From Linanthus parryae (taxonomy: Eukaryota; Streptophyta; Magnoliopsida; Ericales; Polemoniaceae), in contig JALGPY010000034.1 of NCBI GenBank assembly GCA_023055425.1, forward strand, positions 1,802,584 to 1,866,583: a stretch of 64,000 nucleotides of DNA, read 5' to 3'. A program made the position numbers and the translations under genes. The first letter of the stretch is position 1. Each line of letters opens with the position of its first letter. This document shows positions 22,451 to 34,503 of this stretch, piece by piece. Under the pieces are notes generated by a model. The model worked only from the letters and a program-made list of their open reading frames with translations, was not told the origin of the DNA and did not search any database.

Positions 22451-22873
22451 GGATAAAAGACACTTTAACCCCCTAGTTTGATCGCAGAACATTTGCACCC
22501 CTTGCAGTTTCGGAAAGGACACTTTAATCCTTCTGAATGTTGAACTTCAAGAAACTTACACCCTTGATTGTGATGTTGTTACTCTAAAGTGGGTTTCGTA
22601 ACGTAAAACAGCTTTTGAGACAAAGCCCCACATATCATGCAAAAAGTCTATTATACCCTTATGTAACTCCCATATTTTACATCATACAGGAGAAAATGTG
22701 TTCTAAAAGCTATTATTAGGGACATACCACAACTCCAAACTAACGAACACAAGAAAAGATGTAAATTTCTTGAAGTTGGACACACTAAAAGGGTGAAAAT
22801 ATCATTTCTCCAAACTAGGAGGAGTGAAAGCATCCTTTAGTCAAACTATAGGGGGTGAAAGTGTCTTTTACCC
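22451..22873. mobile_element. MITE with GGGTAAAAGACACTTTC termini (gene 4 copy)
   Basis: The longest copy in the window (423 bp). It begins GGATAAAAGACACTTTAACC and ends with the complement of GGGTAAAAGACACTTTCACC. It lies about 200 bp upstream of copy 4. It shares inner words with the copies upstream of copies 1, 5 and 7 (for example TTGATTGTGAT), supporting descent from one insertion. Confidence 0.65.
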
Positions 22874-22983
22874 ATTCTCTTTTAGAAAGGCTATCACAAC
22901 GAAGGAACATGGTCACATAGAGATGCAATTATACAACATAAATTTGGCATCCTTTAGAAATTTGGAGAAAGCTTTAGATACTC

Positions 22984-23600
22984 TAAGGGCATCTCCAATT
23001 GTGTTGTGCAAATTTCATGCAAATTATACAGAAAATTGTAGTTTTGCATTTCGCATAACTAAAATTTGAACAACTTGCTCCAGCAGTGTCGTGCAAAAAT
23101 TTGATAAATTAGTTATATTAGTATATTTTAATGTATTTATTTATTTTTAAGCATCATTTTAAAGTACCATATTTTTCTAACAATGCTAACTAGTTTTAGA
23201 TACTTTTGGGGGTGTTCTATGTGAAATCAACGTGTGTACGTGGCCTTTAAATACAGAAAAAAAGCAAACAAAATCCCATATATATCTCAACAAACCTATT
23301 AAATAGGCAAATCTTGATCATCTTTATCATGTCTTGATTCCCAAGAGGAGAAGAAGTCTTCCTATGGTAAATAGATGTGAACGAATAAAACATAAAATCA
23401 GTTGAAATTCAAATAAAATTCCTATAAAATAGGAAAAAGTGTGATGGCGAGGGTGGGAACCTCGCCAGGTTTGGCGAGGTGAATGCAGAATATCCATTTT
23501 GCATGACCGGTTGCATCTCCTATTGGATTATAATTTTTCCCCAAATCATCTATATTTTGCATAAGAAGCTCATTTGCATTGACTCTTGGAGATGCCCTAA
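22984..23600. mobile_element. Possible MITE with GGGCATCTCCAA inverted ends
   Basis: The left end CTAAGGGCATCTCCAA and the complement of the right end CTTAGGGCATCTCCAA form inverted termini about 610 bp apart. No clean TSD was found. The interior has no coding potential and is AT-rich. Short GGGCATCTCCAA ends are common in plant MITEs, but the superfamily is not assigned. Confidence 0.55.
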
Positions 23601-24189
23601 GAGTACACGTAAGCACAACACTTGATGCTCCACACTATTAAATGACTGACACATGTCCCACTAGGGTTAACCACTACCTTATAGGTTATACAAAAAAAAA
23701 AAAAAAAAAATCCTACTTGGCTATTTTCTCTCTCTCACTCACCCCACTTTTATTACACATGTTGAAATGTGAATGGCATTGAGCATCACGTGGATTTACT
23801 CTATGAGCACTTAAGAATTGCTCAGAAATTTGGTTACTGATGGTGGGACAGGTAGGTGATGGTAACTAGTATGTTGGTCGTTAGAGTTCTTGTTCAACCG
23901 GTGTTTTGAGTTTTTGTGGCCATTATAACCCGCTCATCTGAAAGAGGAATGTTAAACAGGTTGGATGGGTTGAGCTGATTCATACTTGAACCTGTTTATA
24001 GGCTAACCCCGCTCAATTGACAACTTTAAAGATATTACAAAGTAATTGAGATAAAGCGGATAGAACAATAAATTTGTGTGAGCAACAATGGTTAAAAAGG
24101 CGGAATCTAAGTAGTAACTAAGAGCACAATTTGTGTGAGTCAACTTTTACTCCAGTATAGATCTCAGTTTGATAATAACAATGCTTCCA
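23601..24189. other. Intergenic stretch with poly(A) tract
   Basis: An A19 run lies at 23692-23710. No gene or flanking target duplication was recognised. Confidence 0.45.
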
Positions 24190-24900
24190 ACTGCAACAAT
24201 AACAAAAGCGAATTCGAGCTTGGAATACTGCTCCTTGTCAAGTTAAAAACAATGTAATATGATTCTGTGTATTACTGATATGCATAAGTTTAACCCTTAT
24301 ATGACCAAAATACTATAGGCAAAAGTAATAATTGTGCAACTTAAAACAAATGTAGCCATATGCGCACATTTTACCAGATACTTACAATAGTGTCAAGAGG
24401 TTTAAGTACACGGCAATGGACTATCGACAAGTTAATACCACATCTACAATAAACACAAGACTAGCAATGCACAACAAAGGATCAAGACGAACTAAATTAT
24501 AGTTTCCCTCAAACCATCTAGATCTGCAGATAGAATGAGACAAATGCTGGATGTCATCATAGCGGAAACAGTTCATGTGTAAGCTTGCGGGGATTATATC
24601 CTCTACACAAATCTGCGAGCTCTTGCCTTTTGCTGTAATCAGATAATATAAACAAAATTAGTATGAAGTCACTCAAATAAAGTTGAAAGCAACATAAAAA
24701 TAGGAGCAAGAATGGTTCCGACCCAGAGCCTCTTTAAGAACACGTTTATATCTGGTCACCACCACCCACATCCTATACAGATATCATAATGTTACAAACC
24801 GTGAACTTGGTTAATATGTGAGTGAACTTTAAATTAACGCATTAATATACATTGACAGGGGCCGGCTTAGGGTTGCACGAGGAAACTACAATCAGCATGT
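24190..24900 (-). repeat. Intergenic module B copy 5: putative 3' UTR exon of copy 5
   Basis: A diverged copy with a minus-strand acceptor ATTATCTGATTACAG (AG at 24633-24634) in place of TTTTCAG. It is the first module downstream of the F-box gene at 35414-36607. The 8.7-kb Gypsy element lies between them; without it the distance would be about 2.1 kb, similar to other copies. Confidence 0.5.
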
Positions 24901-25801
24901 AATTCATTTTCCCAAAACTACTGTGGCTGAGCCACCTCCAAAGTAGCATAAAACTCAAAGACACTCAAACAGACCCAGAACCTAAATCTCAGGAACTTCC
25001 CTTGCCAACGTGCCTAGCATCAAAAGGGAACTTTTACCGTCACTAGAAGTTTAATATCTTTATCTACCATTTTTTCTTACACCATCAACACATTACATAC
25101 TAAGTATATACAAGAAAATGCATCGATACCATAGTTCCCGTTTTTGGCAAGATCTTACTATACACGATACATAGGTTAAGATACAATTTAATACGCCAAC
25201 ATGTAGGTATATGAACCTGTGACACAAACCAGTAGGTATGAACGAACATACAAATCTGTTTGTATCAAGAACAAGCAGCGGGTTCAAAAAATCAAATGCT
25301 CATTGGAGTATTAAATCTATATAATGAGCTTGAAATGGAGAAGATAACCCCAAAGTATACAAAGTCCTACCAAACAGTGAATAGCCTTCAGTAACATACT
25401 CTAACCATAGAGAACAGGGATAGCCTATCCGAATACCCAGTCACTTCACATCTCCCATCTGAAACTATTTACCCACAGTTGTTTTGAAATTCAAACTATT
25501 TACCCACAGCAGAATACAAAATTGAGACACAGTATTTTAACTACTATGACGAGTCCCAATATTCTACAGGTTCCAATTTAGAGAAGAATGCAAAAGTTTC
25601 ACAATGAAATTTACAAAAACAGATTCAGACCCCGCATCCAACTCCCTTCAATAATCACACTTAACAAACAGAGCATTAGCAACACTGCAAGCTAAAAATA
25701 GTCAGCATGCCACATATAAGCTGCTTTTTCTCTAACTAAATTATTAACTGTTGGTATCCAAATTTCAATGTGGGATCCAAGTTTCTATAGATTTTTATTA
25801 C
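24901..25801. other. Intergenic stretch, no gene seen
   Basis: Unrecognised AT-rich sequence up to the target duplication of the Gypsy element. The segment near 25040-25100 resembles 8960-9060. Confidence 0.45.
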
Positions 25802-25806
25802 AACTC

Positions 25807-26802
25807 TGTTGGCACGTAAATTTTGCCAGAAGATTTATATATATAATTATATATATATATATATATATTTGTTTTAATTCTAAAGTGCAAAAAAGGAATT
25901 AAAATAACCTGAATCTGGACTGTATTTGACTAACAAGTCAATGTCCAGATTCATCAACTGAAAAAAAACATATTTATGTGTTGAATATCTGGAAAATGAT
26001 GGAGATAAACTTGGATTAAAGAGATAAAATCCCTCGCTTATCTCTTAAACCTTGAGATAAGAGTGCAATGGATGAAGAGATATCTCAGAAATCTGCAGAA
26101 CTTATCAAGAGCTGGCTCCAGACCTCTATAAATAAGGGGTCTCACAAAGCTATGAAAGGGGCTTTTTTGCTGTAGAAAAATACAGCCGAAACCAAGAGAG
26201 AGGACTTCTTCTTTGGAGGAAAAATCCAGCAGAAGGGCTGGAGAAAAATCCAGCAGAAGCGCTGGAGAAAAACCCATCAGAAAAGGGAAAAAACACAGCC
26301 TTTCTAAGAAGTTTTCTGCAGAGAAAATACAGAAGATCCAGAGAAACACTTGGGGTTGCTCAAAGTTTCCGTAGCCCACTACTTCTCTGGGAATTAAGGA
26401 GCTCACTGCAGCAGCCTTTCACTCAAGGCTCTGCAATAAAGCAAATCAAGTTATACGACAGAAAACAATACCGAAGAAGCAGCAAGTTCCATGGCCGCCA
26501 TCAATTATGCTAGGTAAACTGTTCCAGCACGTAGTATAGGATTCAGCTTCTCTTTCTGTCCCAAATTCCAGTGGACAGATTGTAAATCACTCATATAATT
26601 TAGTGAAATGCTCCCTCCCTTTATGAATCACATGTTATTTCTTTTAGGCTTACTAATCAGGGGTGCCTACACATGTAGGGTAATTAACGGTTCTCAAATC
26701 TGAACCGGAAATAGGGAACTCACACACACAAACACAAATCTGAAAATTTATTTGTTTCTATTACAGGATTTTCAGAAACCTAATGAAAATTCTGGGTTAA
26801 CA
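25807..26802 (+). repeat. 5' LTR of the Gypsy element
   Basis: A 996-bp LTR with canonical TG and CA ends. It contains an AT microsatellite at about 25840-25870, a TATA-like TATAAATAAG near 26129 and a short direct repeat around 26223-26280 (GAAAAATCCAGCAGAAG). The 122-codon minus-strand ORF in it is a by-product and appears identically in the other LTR. Confidence 0.93.
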
Positions 26803-26804
26803 AA

Positions 26805-26822
26805 TTGGCACGCCCAGTGGGA
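26805..26822 (+). other. Primer-binding site of the Gypsy element
   Basis: TTGGCACGCCCAGTGGGA follows the 5' LTR by two bases, the standard place for the tRNA primer site of LTR retrotransposons. The exact tRNA was not identified. Confidence 0.7.
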
Positions 26823-27475
26823 CCCTATTTCTCCCCTCATCTTTTAAGCCTAAAAACAAAGACAAAAAATTCAAAGAAAGCAAAAAATCACAAGAACAGA
26901 CAATAAATACAAAAGTTTCTGTTTCTTGTTGCTTTCTTTATCTCTGAATTTTTGTTGCAGGTCTCGAAAAGTCACAGAACCTGCTTCAGTCAAGGTTGCA
27001 TTTCCAGCCTTGGGGTTTTGGAAGGAGAAGCTCCTGTCTCCTGTGTCGGTGGCCTCGCGGGAGCCGACTCCGTTTGGGGTCCGCGCTCCAAAAAGAGGTC
27101 ATGGCGCTGGGGTTGGGAGCCAAATCTTTCGTTAAACTCCAACAGAGAATAGGCTTTCTCAGGAAGCGAAAAATGTGTTCTAGAAAGCTAATTATCTGGT
27201 CCAGGCTGCGAGGATTTACCTCGATCCGGAAAACAGCCCGGTCTTGGAGGTTCATGCAGCTCGCTAAGAGAGCCGAGCGGGCAGCGATTCTCGCCGGAGA
27301 AGTGCCCCGGGTTGGCTCACTGCCAATGACTACCAAAAGGCCTTGGAAAGAAGCCAGGGAGCACAATGTCCGAGCCGATAAGGCTCGGGAAGCCGTTTCG
27401 CAGAAAACATGAGAATTATCCGGGAGATGGGACGAAAAGTTACTGTCGTGAATCCCAAAAGATTGTGGCTGATGA

Positions 27476-28405
27476 GGTTCGGGCTAAACGCTTCGAGACC
27501 GCTTCGGTCACACCACCGGCTGATGCGGTTCGGGTTAAACACCCCTTAAACTGCTTCGGTCCCACCACCGGCTTATGCGGTACGGGTTAAACACCCTGAA
27601 ACCGCTTTGGTCACACCACCGGCTGATGTTGTTCGGGTTAAACACCCTTAAATTGCTTCGGTCACACCACCGGCTGATGCGGTTCGGGTTAAACACCCTG
27701 AAACCGCTTCGGTCAGCTGATGCGGTTCGGGTTAAACACCCCTTAAACTGCTTCGGTCCCACCACCGGCTTATGCGGTACGGGTTAAACACCCTGAAACC
27801 GCTTTGGTCACACCACCGGCTGATGTTGTTCGGGTTAAACACCCTTAAATTGCTTCGGTCACACCACCGGCTGATGCGGTTCGGGTTAAACACCCTGAAA
27901 CCGCTTCGGTCAGCTGATGCGGTTCGGGTTAAACACCCCTTAAACTGCTTCGGTCCCACCACCGGCTTATGCGGTACGGGTTAAACACCCTGAAACCGCT
28001 TTGGTCACACCACCGGCTGATGTTGTTCGGGTTAAACACCCTTAAATTGCTTCGGTCACACCACCGGCTGATGCGGTTCGGGTTAAACACCCTGAAACCG
28101 CTTCGGTCAGCTGATGCGGTACGGGTTAAACACCCTTAAACCGCTTTGGTCACACCACCAGCTGATGCAGTTCGGGTTAAACACCCTGAAATTGCTTCGG
28201 TCACACCACCGGCTGATGCGGTTCGGGTTAAACACCCTGAAACCGCTTCGGTCACACAACAAGCTGATGTGGTTCGGGTTAAACACCCTGAGACCACTTC
28301 GGTCAAAATTTCGGTTGACGCGGTACGGGTCAAACGCCCCGAAACCGCTTCAGTCAAACCCTCGGCTGACGGAATGTGGGTCCAACGCCCCGAAATCCCT
28401 TCGGT
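27476..28405 (+). repeat. Tandem array encoding a 17-residue repeat in gag leader
   Basis: About 18 copies of a 51-bp unit encode variants of ADAVRVKHPETASVTPP. Near the end (28300-28400) the copies diverge mostly at synonymous or conservative positions in that frame, which supports it as the original coding frame. Between about 27535 and 28110 four monomers form a higher-order unit of 197 bp repeated three times. One monomer per higher-order unit has lost about 10 bp and another gained a base, so the array shifts frame. Repeat expansion has probably occurred since the frame was last used. Confidence 0.8.
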
Positions 28406-28616
28406 AAAGCAAAAGACCCTAAGAGTTAGGGTTCAAAACCCAGCAGCCCTTTTGGCCAAGCCGGTTCGAGTCTCTGAAGCTCATCGGGACAAAGACATGG
28501 TGGCTAGGGATAGCAAATTAGTCCCTCGTCGCAGCCAAGAAACGGTTACGGCTATGCCGGTGGGGGTCCGCTTCAAACAGGGGAAACCGAAGGGCTAACA
28601 AAATGCAAAACCGACG

Positions 28617-29710
28617 TTGCAAAATAATGTTGCATCAAATGTCTTGGAGGCAATCGAGCAGGCCTTAGGAGAAACCAGTAACTCTGGAAAGAAAAGTGAA
28701 TCTCCTATTTTCTCACTACGAGAAAGGAAAGGGAAGGGAAAAATTAAAGAAAATCAACCGACCTCTTCGGCACCAACCGGAAAGAAATTAATGGTGGGTG
28801 ATACTCGTAGAACAAATTCAGGACCCGTTACTCGGTCCATGACCGGGGGCCTTGAAGCTCGAAGTTTTATAAACCCGTTATTTGAGGGGGCGATCAAACT
28901 TCCGCCACAAAGAGAGACGGTGCTGTATCGGTCATGATGACCAGCGTCGATGATGAAGAATCAAGGCAAAACCAACTCGTTATGCTCCAAGAGCAGTTGG
29001 AGCGAAAAAATAAAGAAATGGTTGCCTTGGCTGAGGAGATGAAGACCTTGCAAGCGCAACTAGCAATTCTCGGAAGTGGAACAAGCTCTGCACCTCCTAG
29101 GCCAGTCATCCCACCTACGACACAAGGGGTATCGCAAGGGATGCAAGCAACTACACGATTCGAGACCCCCAACGCATCTTACCCGGACATCCAAGACATA
29201 TGAATCTACGGTTTTAGCCCAATGCTAATGACGTTGATCGATGATATGGTCACAAAGAGAGTCCAAAAGGTTAGAGAGAAAGATGAAGAAGGGCTACAAG
29301 TAATTACAAAACTCTATCCAGCATGGGTAGATAAGGTTTCTTTTCCTCCCGGGTATGTTCAGCCGGAGTTCAAAATGTTCAACGGAACCGGTGACCCGAG
29401 ACAACATTTGGCCCACTTTCTTTCAAGATGTGTACCCATAGCACACAATGAAGCTCTGTGCTTGCAGTTGTTTGTGCAGTCATTGGAGGATGCTGGATTT
29501 ACATGGTACTCACAGTTGTCGGAGGGTTCCATCCCGGACTGGAGCACCATGACCAAGGAATTCCTCAAGCAGTTCTGCAATACCCAAAGAAGAATAGGGG
29601 TACCAGAACTAATTAAAACCAAGCAAAGGGACAATGAACCAGTCATGGATTTCATTGCAAGGTGGAGAGCCCTCACCTTTGTCTGTCCCCAAAAGTTCAC
29701 GCAAAAATAA
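28617..29710 (+). pseudogene. Gag remnant of the Gypsy element
   Basis: The segment is split into ORFs 28617-28937, 28934-29203 and 29222-29710. The middle part has a coiled-coil-like stretch (LQEQLERKNKEMVALAEEMK). The last carries the retrotransposon gag core (FPPGYVQPEFKMFNGTGDP, then HFLSRCVP and RWRALTFVCPQKF). No CCHC zinc knuckle follows; the sequence jumps to the end of the RT domain near 29710. Confidence 0.85.
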
Positions 29711-29719
29711 CTCGTAAGG

Positions 29720-32205
29720 ATGTGCCTTAGAAACTTTAGGCACGAGTTGTCCATCTCCTTGATGGCACAGTGCTTTGACGGTTTCAATGACCTATGCACC
29801 AAGGACCTAAGGGAAACTTTTGAATGCTTGAGGCGTCACAACTTCAAGATGAACCCCTTAAAATGCGCCTTTGAGGTCTCATCGGGAAAATTCCTCGGAT
29901 TTGTAGTCTGGAGTAGGGGTATCGAAGTCGACCCCGCTAAAACAAAGGCGATCATTGATATGCCCCCACCAAGAAACCTTAGGGAGTTAAAAGGACTGCA
30001 AGGGAGGCTAGCCCGCATAAGGAGATTCATATCGAATCTCGCTGGACGATGTATGCCATTTTCCAGACTTATGAATGGATGAGGCTTGCCAAAATGCTTT
30101 TGATAGCATCACAAGGTACTTGGTGAATCCACCTGTTCTCATGAGCCCAATAAAGGGAAAGCCTTTGTTTTTATACATCACGGCTCTCGACAATTCCCTC
30201 GGTGCTCTATTGGCTCAACAAAATGAACAAGGAAAAGAAAATGCCTTGTACTACTTAAGCCGGACTTTGGTGGGGGCAGAAATTAACTATTCTCCCATCG
30301 AAAAGATTTGCTTGGCCTTGGTGTTCGCGCTGCAAAAGCTTAAACACTACGTGTCTGAACACGAAGTTAAGCTGATATCTAAAGCCGATCTGCTAAAGTA
30401 CATACTCTCGCGTCCCGTCCTTAATGGGAGGATCGCAAAATGGGCTGTACTTCTTCAGCAATTCGACATCGAGTATGTCCCTCAAAAGGCGATCAAGGGA
30501 CAAGCCTTGGCAGATTTCTTGGCTGCACACCCTATCCCAGATGACTCACCCTTAGCAACGGACTTGCCAGACGAAGATGTGATGGCGGTAGATGTGCAAA
30601 AAGGATGGGAAATGTACTTTGATGGAGCTTCAAGAAGCCCTGATGGGATGAAGCAAGAAAACATTAAAAACAATAAGTCAGGGATTGGTGTTGTTTTCAT
30701 CACACCAGAAAACGCTGTCATCCCACATTCTTTGGCACTTAGCGAAGGGTGCTCCAACAATGAGACCGAGTATGAAGCCATTATCGTCGCATTAGAGCTC
30801 GCCCTCCAGATCCCATTGAGGAGTTAACAATATATGGGGACTCTGAATTGGTGATTAAACAGTTACGAGGAGAGTACATCGTGAAAAAGGCGAGCCTCGT
30901 CCCATACTATGAGCGGGCGGACCAATTGCTTTCACAGTAAGAAAATACACATCTTCCATGTGGGGATGGAGGTAGATGCTCAAGCCGACGCGCTAGCAAG
31001 CCTGGCAGCGTCCCTGACTCTTCCCGATAACAAAACACTTAAGGTCGTTGTAGGGGAAAGGAGAGTTTTGACACCCCTTAAAGAAGCCCCGAATACAGTC
31101 CAAGTCTTGACACTCTCCACAAATGAAGACGGTGAGGATTGGCGGGACGTGTTCATCAACTATCTTCAAAATGGGAGACTTCCAGAAGATAAAGCGAAGA
31201 AAGCGGAAATAAGGCGTCGTTCGACTAAGTTTGTCGCTGAGGTATTATTGGCCCACTATGATCGCAGATTGCATTGACTATGCAAAAAGATGCCAAGTAT
31301 GTCAATACAATGGTGACTTCATTCACCAACCCCCCGAGCCCTTGCATGTCACGACTGCCTCGTGACCTTTTGCGTCGTGGGGTATGGATATCATCGGACC
31401 ATTCGTTCCTCCTTCGTCAAAGGGGTATCGATATATCCTTACTGCCACTGATTACTTCTCTATGTGGGCAGAGGCCGTCGCTCTAAAAGACTTCAAGAGC
31501 TCGACGGTTGCCGAATTTGTCCGAACTCATATCATCTACATGTTCGGAGTTCCTGACAGAGTCATTGCAGACAATGGGCAACCATTTCGAAGCGATGCTC
31601 TTCATAAGTTGTACGCTAAGTACAACATTAAATCAAACCACTCTACCAGGTATCATGCTCCCGCCAACGGTCTAGTCGAGGCTTTCAACAAGACTCTCAG
31701 CAAGATTCTCAAGAAAATGGTAGACAAGAACAAGAAAACATGGCCGGAGAAGCTACAAGAAGCCCTATGGGCCTATCGGACTTCTTACAGGACAGCCACT
31801 CAAGCTACGCCGTATTCACTTTTCTTTGGAGGTGAGGCAGTCCTACCACTCGAAGTCCAAATGTCTTCCTTGCGAGTGACGGTGCAAGAGTCTCTCACTG
31901 AGGAAGAGCACGCCAAGCTAAGGTTGGCTGAGCTAGAAACCTTGGATGAGAGGAGAATACATGCCCAACAAAATTTGGAGATGTATCAACAAAGGATGGC
32001 GAACGCCTTCGACAAGAGAATACGCCTCCGCTCCTTCAAGAAAGGGGACTTAGTTCAAATAGTCCGAACTCCAATCATAGTGATCAGACAGACAAAAGGA
32101 AAGCTGGAACCTAAATGGGAAGGACCTTATGTGATCGAGAAAGTTTACTCGAATGGAGCATACTTGTTGATCACAGTAGATGGGGAAAGGATTACCACCT
32201 ACTAA
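29720..32205 (+). pseudogene. Pol remnant: RT end, two RNase H domains, integrase
   Basis: The reading begins at the tail of reverse transcriptase (ETFECLRRHNFKMNPLKC, 29810-29870). It continues with RNase H (30075-30540, LYYLSRTLVGAEINYSPIEK), then a second, archaeal-type RNase H (from about 30600, MYFDGASRSPDG, with ETEYEAIIVAL). The integrase core follows at 31384-32205, with acidic residues in MDIIGPF, ADNGQPF and LVEAFNKTL. Stops or frameshifts lie near 30080, 30825 and 31275. The integrase zinc finger is partly deleted ([12 protein letters not shown] survives in another frame). The element cannot make its own RT. Confidence 0.88.
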
Positions 32206-32421
32206 TGCGAGGTTCCTGAAGCGATACTATCTTTGATAAAGGGTCAACTAGGCCAAAAATCAGAAAGAACGCCTAGACAAATCCAGACCCTAGTCTGCAA
32301 GGTTGAAAACCCGAAAGGGCGGCCTAGCATGAAATGGACAAAATGACCTGCAAGGTTGAAAACCTGAAAAGGCGGCCAAGCAAATTTTAAGGTCATCAAA
32401 AAAAACAAAAAAAAAAAAAAC

Positions 32422-32795
32422 AATGAACTACGTCTGACTTGATCCCGACAGGGTACGTAGGCAGCTTGACTTCTACATTCGAGTTCAGTCCACCTCAAAA
32501 AGAGATTTCATGTTCCCTCAAATGAACTACGTCTGACTTGATCCCGACAGGGTACGTAGGCAGCTCGACTTCTACATTCGAGTTCAGTCCACCTCAAAAA
32601 GAGACTTCATGTTCCCTCAAATGAACTACGTCTGATTTGATCCCGAAAGGGTACGTAGGCAGCTCGACTTCTACATTCGAGTCCAGTCCACATCTCAAAA
32701 TGAAAATCCAATGTTCCCCAGAAAATTACATTCATCTTGATCACAAAATGGGTTATATGCAGCTTGAAATCAACTTTCAAGTTCAGTCCACCTTC
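32422..32795 (+). repeat. 99-bp tandem repeats in the Gypsy 3' region
   Basis: Three close copies start at 32422, 32521 and 32620 with AATGAACTACGTCTGA and contain GGGTACGTAGGCAGCT. A degenerate fourth ends near 32795. Further short repeats (AAAGGGGTTRACCCA) lie at 32920-33120. Such non-coding 3' arrays are common in Tat-lineage elements; their role is unknown. Confidence 0.8.
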
Positions 32796-33502
32796 TTCAA
32801 ATCTCCCATACAGACATGTGCTTAGTCAAATATTCTTTCACAAAATGAAAAGGGTTCTTACACCTTGAAAGAATTGCAGAGAAGTCCTTGAACTCTCTGA
32901 AATGATGCGCGGCAGTCTATCTAAAGGGGTTAACCCAAAGCCCAAAAGTCACGTGTCAAAAGGGGTTGACCCATTTGACTCGAAGTACTTAAGAGGTTGG
33001 CCATGTCCCGAATGATATGGACCACAAAGACATGATCAAAAGGGGTTAACCCATTGACAAAACACATAAGCAACAGAAAAGTCCAAAAGACATTACTAAA
33101 GGGGTTGACCCATGGACTGAAAGACTAAGTGGCGGACTCAAAGTCTCAAAAGACACAAGCCGAAGAGGTTCAACGAAGTCGTTGATCCAAAGTCCTAAAA
33201 GACACGTCCCAAGCAAATAGCTCGACGTCAAGAAGCATCTCAGCCTCAAAAGGAGAAAGACCAGCAAGCAAGGTCCAAAAAAATAAAAAAATAATAAAAA
33301 AAATTGAAGAAAGGAAGCTCAAAAGAAGAAAATGGCCAAAATACAAAGAGAATGGGTATGATATGACCCTGAAGACGTCCACAAGGCCGAAGCATAAGCC
33401 AGGACTATTCAAGCCATGCATCAGGCCTCAAAAATGTTGGTGCCAAGTTTTCGTGATTTGCACAAGAGTCGCATCTCTCTTGCTCAAATCACGAGGGGTA
33501 TT

Positions 33503-34498
33503 TGTTGGCACGTAAATTTTGCCAGAAGATTTATATATATAATTATATATATATATATATATATTTGTTTTAATTCTAAAGTGCAAAAAAGGAATTAAAA
33601 TAACCTGAATCTGGACTGTATTTGACTAACAAGTCAATGTCCAGATTCATCAACTGAAAAAAAACATATTTATGTGTTGAATATCTGGAAAATGATGGAG
33701 ATAAACTTGGATTAAAGAGATAAAATCCCTCGCTTATCTCTTAAACCTTGAGATAAGAGTGCAATGGATGAAGAGATATCTCAGAAATCTGCAGAACTTA
33801 TCAAGAGCTGGCTCCAGACCTCTATAAATAAGGGGTCTCACAAAGCTATGAAAGGGGCTTTTTTGCTGTAGAAAAATACAGCCGAAACCAAGAGAGAGGA
33901 CTTCTTCTTTGGAGGAAAAATCCAGCAGAAGGGCTGGAGAAAAATCCAGCAGAAGCGCTGGAGAAAAACCCATCAGAAAAGGGAAAAAACACAGCCTTTC
34001 TAAGAAGTTTTCTGCAGAGAAAATACAGAAGATCCAGAGAAACACTTGGGGTTGCTCAAAGTTTCCGTAGCCCACTACTTCTCTGGGAATTAAGGAGCTC
34101 ACTGCAGCAGCCTTTCACTCAAGGCTCTGCAATAAAGCAAATCAAGTTATACGACAGAAAACAATACCGAAGAAGCAGCAAGTTCCATGGCCGCCATCAA
34201 TTATGCTAGGTAAACTGTTCCAGCACGTAGTATAGGATTCAGCTTCTCTTTCTGTCCCAAATTCCAGTGGACAGATTGTAAATCACTCATATAATTTAGT
34301 GAAATGCTCCCTCCCTTTATGAATCACATGTTATTTCTTTTAGGCTTACTAATCAGGGGTGCCTACACATGTAGGGTAATTAACGGTTCTCAAATCTGAA
34401 CCGGAAATAGGGAACTCACACACACAAACACAAATCTGAAAATTTATTTGTTTCTATTACAGGATTTTCAGAAACCTAATGAAAATTCTGGGTTAACA
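33503..34498 (+). repeat. 3' LTR of the Gypsy element
   Basis: 996 bp, same length and apparently the same sequence as the 5' LTR, preceded by a purine-rich tract (ACGAGGGG) and followed by the AACTC target duplication. Confidence 0.93.
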
Positions 34499-34503
34499 AA
34501 CTC

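Larger units (their letters stand above)
25807..34498 (+). mobile_element. Tat-type Ty3/Gypsy retrotransposon, 8.7 kb, defective
   Basis: Two 996-bp direct LTRs (TGTTGG...TTAACA) are flanked by the 5-bp target duplication AACTC (25802-25806 and 34499-34503). The order is LTR, primer-binding site, tandem coding repeats, gag, RT remnant, RNase H, archaeal-type RNase H, integrase, non-coding 3' repeats, polypurine tract (ACGAGGGG) and LTR. The second RNase H domain and long 3' region fit the Tat lineage. Protease and most of the reverse transcriptase, including the catalytic YxDD, are absent. The LTRs show no difference that I could see, so the insertion is very recent and was probably mobilised in trans. 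Confidence 0.93.

Noticed and set aside
23692..23710. A19 tract as the end of a retroposed sequence
   Set aside because: No flanking target duplication or retroelement sequence was seen next to it.
26038..26406. 122-codon minus-strand ORF, identical at 33734-34102
   Set aside because: It lies wholly inside the two LTRs and its identity simply reflects LTR identity; no domain is recognisable.
27476..28405. Regular short repeats resembling a CRISPR-type array
   Set aside because: The units are contiguous 51-bp coding repeats without spacers, inside a plant LTR retrotransposon.
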